A DNA stretch of 64,000 nucleotides from Pseudomonadota bacterium. GTDB taxonomy: Bacteria > Pseudomonadota > Alphaproteobacteria > Micavibrionales > CSBR16-224. Positions 61,212 through 64,000 of this stretch are shown here, piece after piece. The stretch covers positions 1,177,540 through 1,241,539 of the forward strand of contig CP053449.1 in the NCBI GenBank assembly GCA_013285465.1. The letters run 5' to 3'. Each line of letters begins with the position of its first letter. Within the stretch, counting starts at the first letter, position 1. Both the position numbers and the translations under genes were made by a program. The notes under the pieces are model-generated. The model was not told the DNA's origin. It ran no database searches and saw only the letters and a program-made list of their open reading frames with translations.

Positions 61212-62270
61212 ATGGATGTCATCGACTATCAAAAAACCAAACCCGTTGCGCTCTGGCTGTATAGCTGTGCCTTTCTGATCTTCTGCATTGCGGTGGTGGG
61301 GGCGATTACGCGACTGACGGGGTCGGGGCTGTCAATTGTCGAATGGCAGCCGGTCACAGGCGTGCTGCCGCCGCATGATGCCGAGTCATGGAACAAGGTT
61401 TTCGATCTTTATAAAGAAACGCCGCAATATCAGAAAATCAATGAAGGCATGTCGCTGGAGGAATTTAAATCCATCTTCTTCTGGGAATGGTTTCACCGCC
61501 TGCTGGGGCGTGCCGTCGGCGCGGTCTATCTGCTGCCCTTTCTGGTCTTTCTGGCCATGAAACGCATCCCCCGTATTTATTTCCCCAGCTTTGTCGGTTT
61601 TTTCCTGCTGGGCGGGGCACAGGGCGTGCTGGGATGGTATATGGTCAAAAGCGGGTTGATTGATATGCCTGCGGTCAGCCATTACCGTCTGGCGGCGCAT
61701 TTGTCGCTGGCGCTGATTTTGTTTTCGCTGATTTTGAATATGGCTTTAAAGCTTTCGGTGCCGCCGTCGAAAAACCGCGCGATTCTGTTCCCGCTTTATC
61801 GCATGGCGCGGCGCGTGATTATACTGCTGGCGCTGACCATTATCTGGGGTGCGCTTGTCGCAGGCTCAAAAGCCGGATTGATCTATAACAGCTTCCCGCT
61901 GATGGGCAAATATCCGTGGCCGACGGAGGGGCTGGATATGGCGCCGCTCTGGATCAATATTTTTGAAAACCATGCCACCGTCCAGTTTATTCACCGCGCC
62001 TTGGCGGTGCTGACGGCGTTTTCGGTCTTGTTCCTTGTCGGGCGCAGTATGAATTTCCAAAAAAGCCCGCGTGTTTCATGGGCTTTCGGGCTGGCGGGTT
62101 TTCTGGTGATTGTGCAATTTACGCTTGGCATGACAACATTGCTGACGCAGCTGATGCTGCCGGTCGCCGTGCTGCATCAGGCCGTGGCGGTCATGCTGCT
62201 GGGGTCGCTGATCTGGGTGCTGCATGAATTGCCGCCGGAAGATTACTCGCTGGATAAGAACGACAAATGA
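61212..62270 (+). CDS. ctaA: Heme A synthase (CtaA/COX15)
   Basis: 352 aa, eight membrane helices in two homologous halves. Conserved histidine/glutamate sites: 'RLTGSGLSIVEWQPVTGVLP' (30-49), 'FFWEWFHRLLGRAVG' (first heme His), 'AAHLSLALILF', 'QFIHRALAVLTAF' and 'AVLHQAVAVMLLG'. It oxidises heme O to heme A for cytochrome oxidase (type-2, COX15-like). AAAGG 10 nt before ATG. 4 nt from aat, so both are co-transcribed. Confidence 0.96.
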   Translation: MDVIDYQKTKPVALWLYSCAFLIFCIAVVGAITRLTGSGLSIVEWQPVTGVLPPHDAESWNKVFDLYKETPQYQKINEGMSLEEFKSIFFWEWFHRLLGRAVGAVYLLPFLVFLAMKRIPRIYFPSFVGFFLLGGAQGVLGWYMVKSGLIDMPAVSHYRLAAHLSLALILFSLILNMALKLSVPPSKNRAILFPLYRMARRVIILLALTIIWGALVAGSKAGLIYNSFPLMGKYPWPTEGLDMAPLWINIFENHATVQFIHRALAVLTAFSVLFLVGRSMNFQKSPRVSWAFGLAGFLVIVQFTLGMTTLLTQLMLPVAVLHQAVAVMLLGSLIWVLHELPPEDYSLDKNDK

Positions 62271-62274
62271 TGAC

Positions 62275-63033
62275 ATGTCCCATAATTTAGACGATATCAC
62301 ACCCGAATTACTGCTTTACGCCTATACGGAAGGCTTGTTTCCGATGGCGGAGGGGGCGGAGAGCAGCAAGATCTACTGGTTTGATCCCGAAATGCGCGGC
62401 CAGCTTTCCATCTCCGGTCTGCATGTGCCGAAAAGACTGCAAAAAACCATCCGGCATTACCCTTATGATATACGCGTCAATACGGATTTTGCCGCTGTCA
62501 TCAAATCTTGCGGCGTGTCAGGGCGCTATCGGCCGGAAAGCTGGATCAATAAGACCATCATTGATCTTTATACGCAGCTGCATGATCTGGGCTTTGCCCA
62601 TTCCGTCGAGGCATGGGACAGGGAAACGGAGGAGCTGGTCGGCGGTGTTTACGGCGTGGCGCTTGGCGGCGCGTTTTTCGGGGAAAGCATGTTCCACCGC
62701 GCCACGGATGCCAGCAAAATCGCTCTGGTTCACCTGACGGCAAGGCTGTGGCGGCAGGGTTACCGGATTTTTGATACGCAATTTGTGAATGATCATCTCG
62801 AACAATTCGGCGTTTACGAATTGCCGCGCGCGGAATATAAGGCGCAGCTCGCCGAAGCGCTTAAAAAGCCCTGCGTGTTTTATTCGGATTTAGGCTCTGA
62901 CGGCGCGGGCGGTTCTTCATCGCTGGCGGAATCGCCTGCGGAATCATCACCGGAGACAACAACCGCGCCTGCGGAGCTGGCTTTGGTATCGGATTTTTTG
63001 CAGTCAATCACCCAGACATCAAAGACCGGATGA
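62275..63033 (+). CDS. aat: Leucyl/phenylalanyl-tRNA-protein transferase
   Basis: 252 aa from ATG 62275 (MSHNLDDITPELLLYAYTEG). It adds Leu/Phe to N-terminal Lys/Arg of proteins for ClpS/ClpAP degradation (N-end rule). Conserved blocks: 'LLYAYTEGLFPMAEG', 'IYWFDPEMRG', 'SWINKTIIDLYTQLHDLGFA', 'HSVEAWDRETEELVGGVYGV', 'GGAFFGESMFHRATDASKIA', 'RIFDTQFVNDHLEQFG'. The conserved fold ends near residue 207; the last ~45 residues are Ser/Pro/Ala/Glu-rich and are encoded antisense to the tail of the convergent DUF2155 gene (154-nt overlap). Confidence 0.94.
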   Translation: MSHNLDDITPELLLYAYTEGLFPMAEGAESSKIYWFDPEMRGQLSISGLHVPKRLQKTIRHYPYDIRVNTDFAAVIKSCGVSGRYRPESWINKTIIDLYTQLHDLGFAHSVEAWDRETEELVGGVYGVALGGAFFGESMFHRATDASKIALVHLTARLWRQGYRIFDTQFVNDHLEQFGVYELPRAEYKAQLAEALKKPCVFYSDLGSDGAGGSSSLAESPAESSPETTTAPAELALVSDFLQSITQTSKTG

Positions 63034-63494
63034 TCCATTGCCGACAGGGCAGGGCTTGAGGCGAACATCCAGCCGCTGAAAACCCAGCGCGTGTTCTTTT
63101 TATCATCGCTTTCTTTCGGCTTCTTTTTTGCCGCATCAGGCAGCACATGTTCCCAGATTTGCAAGAAAGCGGCGCTTTCCGGCTGCTTGGTCGGCGGAGT
63201 CTTGCGGCAGGCCTGCGGACGGATGAACAATGTTTCCCCGAATTTGACCGTCTGGCCGACAGGCACTTCAAAGGTCGAGGTGCGGGCATAGGTCTTATCA
63301 AGGCTGCGCAATACGGCGACATCCATATCCGTCATTTCAACGGGCTGCGGCTGTGCCGGCTGAATTTGCGGCGGCGCGATCCGGTCCTGTTGCTGTGCAA
63401 AGACAGGCGCGGCTGTCAGAAACGGCACGGTCAGACACAAAACAGCAAACCATGATGCTTTGCGGTGATTATTCTCCGTCTTCCGGCGCATCAT
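62880..63494 (-). CDS. Exported DUF2155 protein
   Basis: 204 aa from ATG 63494 (AAAGG 11 nt upstream). Signal peptide to ~residue 34 (TAAPVFA|QQ). DUF2155 core: 'LDKTYARTSTFEVPVGQTVK', 'FIRPQACRKTPPTKQPESAA', 'VFSGWMFASSPALSAMDHPV' and 'FDVWVIDCKK'. The function is unknown, but it accompanies aat and MlaD in alphaproteobacteria, which suggests an envelope role. The Ser/Asp/Pro-rich tail of ~42 residues lies opposite the aat tail. The start overlaps the MlaD stop by 26 nt. Confidence 0.9.
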   Translation of the reverse strand: MMRRKTENNHRKASWFAVLCLTVPFLTAAPVFAQQQDRIAPPQIQPAQPQPVEMTDMDVAVLRSLDKTYARTSTFEVPVGQTVKFGETLFIRPQACRKTPPTKQPESAAFLQIWEHVLPDAAKKKPKESDDKKNTRWVFSGWMFASSPALSAMDHPVFDVWVIDCKKSDTKASSAGAVVVSGDDSAGDSASDEEPPAPSEPKSE

Positions 63495-63957
63495 CTGCTG
63501 CATCATCCTTTGTTTTGGTCATGCTGAAAATAACCTGCCCAAGCATTTGCTCCAGCCCCGGCGGCGATTGCGTGTATTCGATACGGTCACCTGTTTCCAG
63601 ATATTCCTCATCGGCGCCGATTTCCAGCGCAACATATTTGCCCCCCATCAGCCCTTCGCTGGACAATGTGGCAGAGGTATCGAGCGGTAGTTTAATACCG
63701 TTATCAATGTCCATCTGGACAATCGCTTCATAGCTGTCATTGTCCAGATAAAACCCGGCAACGCGTCCGACTTTGACACCGCTGATTTTGACAAGATTGC
63801 CGACATTCAAACCGTCAATCCGTGAAAAACGCGCTTCCACCGCGTATCCTTCCACCGGCGCAAGATCAATGACTTTATAGGCAAAGGTTAAAAACGCCCC
63901 TGTGACAGCAAGGACGAGCGCTCCCAAAACGGTTTCAACAAGGTTGTTATTATGCAT
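63469..63957 (-). CDS. mlaD: MlaD-like MCE-domain protein
   Basis: 162 aa. N-terminal membrane helix (~5-27, 'VETVLGALVLAVTGAFLTFA') and a single MCE domain: 'VEARFSRIDGLNVGNLVKIS', 'GVKVGRVAGFYLD', 'LSSEGLMGGKYVALEIG'. It is the periplasmic substrate-binding ring subunit of the Mla phospholipid-transport ABC complex, which returns mislocalised phospholipids from the outer membrane. The MlaE and MlaF genes are probably just outside the right edge. Acidic tail (DDAADDAPEDGE). Confidence 0.94.
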   Translation of the reverse strand: MHNNNLVETVLGALVLAVTGAFLTFAYKVIDLAPVEGYAVEARFSRIDGLNVGNLVKISGVKVGRVAGFYLDNDSYEAIVQMDIDNGIKLPLDTSATLSSEGLMGGKYVALEIGADEEYLETGDRIEYTQSPPGLEQMLGQVIFSMTKTKDDAADDAPEDGE

Positions 63958-64000
63958 ATTTTTCTCTTCTGCTTTTTAAAATCTTAAAAATTATTTCGGC

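Noticed and set aside
1-64000. CRISPR array, rRNA operon, complete insertion sequence or prophage
   Set aside because: No regularly spaced repeats, no rRNA sequence, no transposase, integrase or phage structural gene was seen on either strand.

Overview
The window looks like an alphaproteobacterial chromosome. The best clues are a 1607-aa NAD-specific glutamate dehydrogenase, a eukaryote-like NADP isocitrate dehydrogenase, an aat / DUF2155 / MlaD locus, an rsmB-rpe-heparinase II/III run, an AroQ chorismate mutase, and TTAA-N7-TTAA boxes typical of CtrA control. The tRNA-His keeps an encoded G-1:C73 pair, which many alphaproteobacterial orders have lost, so an early-branching lineage (Rhodospirillales- or Micavibrionales-like) is plausible; this placement is inference. 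No rRNA, CRISPR array, integrase or complete insertion sequence was seen.

Layout: 0.2-9.5 kb holds a secreted NTR/TIMP-like protein, gdhB converging on icd, small unknown proteins and a thioredoxin-fold protein. 9.6-16 kb has tRNA-His, a Nudix hydrolase, a SRAP protein, several unknown proteins and a degenerate-GGDEF/EAL protein. 16-25 kb is metabolic: a structured intergenic region, etfBA, a valS operon, fumC, an RHH protein and a frameshifted DUF393 gene. 25-38.6 kb mixes a histidine-rich membrane protein, an acyltransferase, a ferredoxin, an M20 amidohydrolase, mnmA, proline iminopeptidase, a class I amidotransferase and four ankyrin proteins. 38.9-45.5 kb has a pair of diverged paralogues, small unknown genes, a P-loop kinase, tRNA-Val and tRNA-Met. 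The two tRNAs are followed by near-identical 21-bp perfect inverted repeats. 45.6-47.8 kb is an accessory patch: a tRNA-Tyr-like remnant, an AT-rich DUF5343 + HEPN gene pair (candidate defence or toxin module) and a nicotianamine-synthase-like gene. 48-51.9 kb is the most unusual locus: four tandem ankyrin-type paralogues sharing an unrecognised C-terminal domain, translationally coupled to a membrane fatty-acid hydroxylase/sterol desaturase and preceded by a CtrA-like box. 52-64 kb returns to conserved genes (M16 peptidase pair, chorismate mutase, rsmB, rpe, heparinase II/III, ctaA, aat, DUF2155, mlaD), with an AT-rich two-gene insertion and a CtrA-box cluster in front of a putative small RNA.

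Functionally the conserved genes cover glutamate and TCA-cycle oxidation, electron transfer (ETF, ferredoxin, heme A), translation and tRNA modification, and envelope maintenance. The accessory part is rich in ankyrin proteins (eight in 64 kb), secreted proteins of unknown role and AT-rich genes. Many minus and plus strand genes are packed with 1-8 nt overlaps, so several unknown genes sit in real operons.
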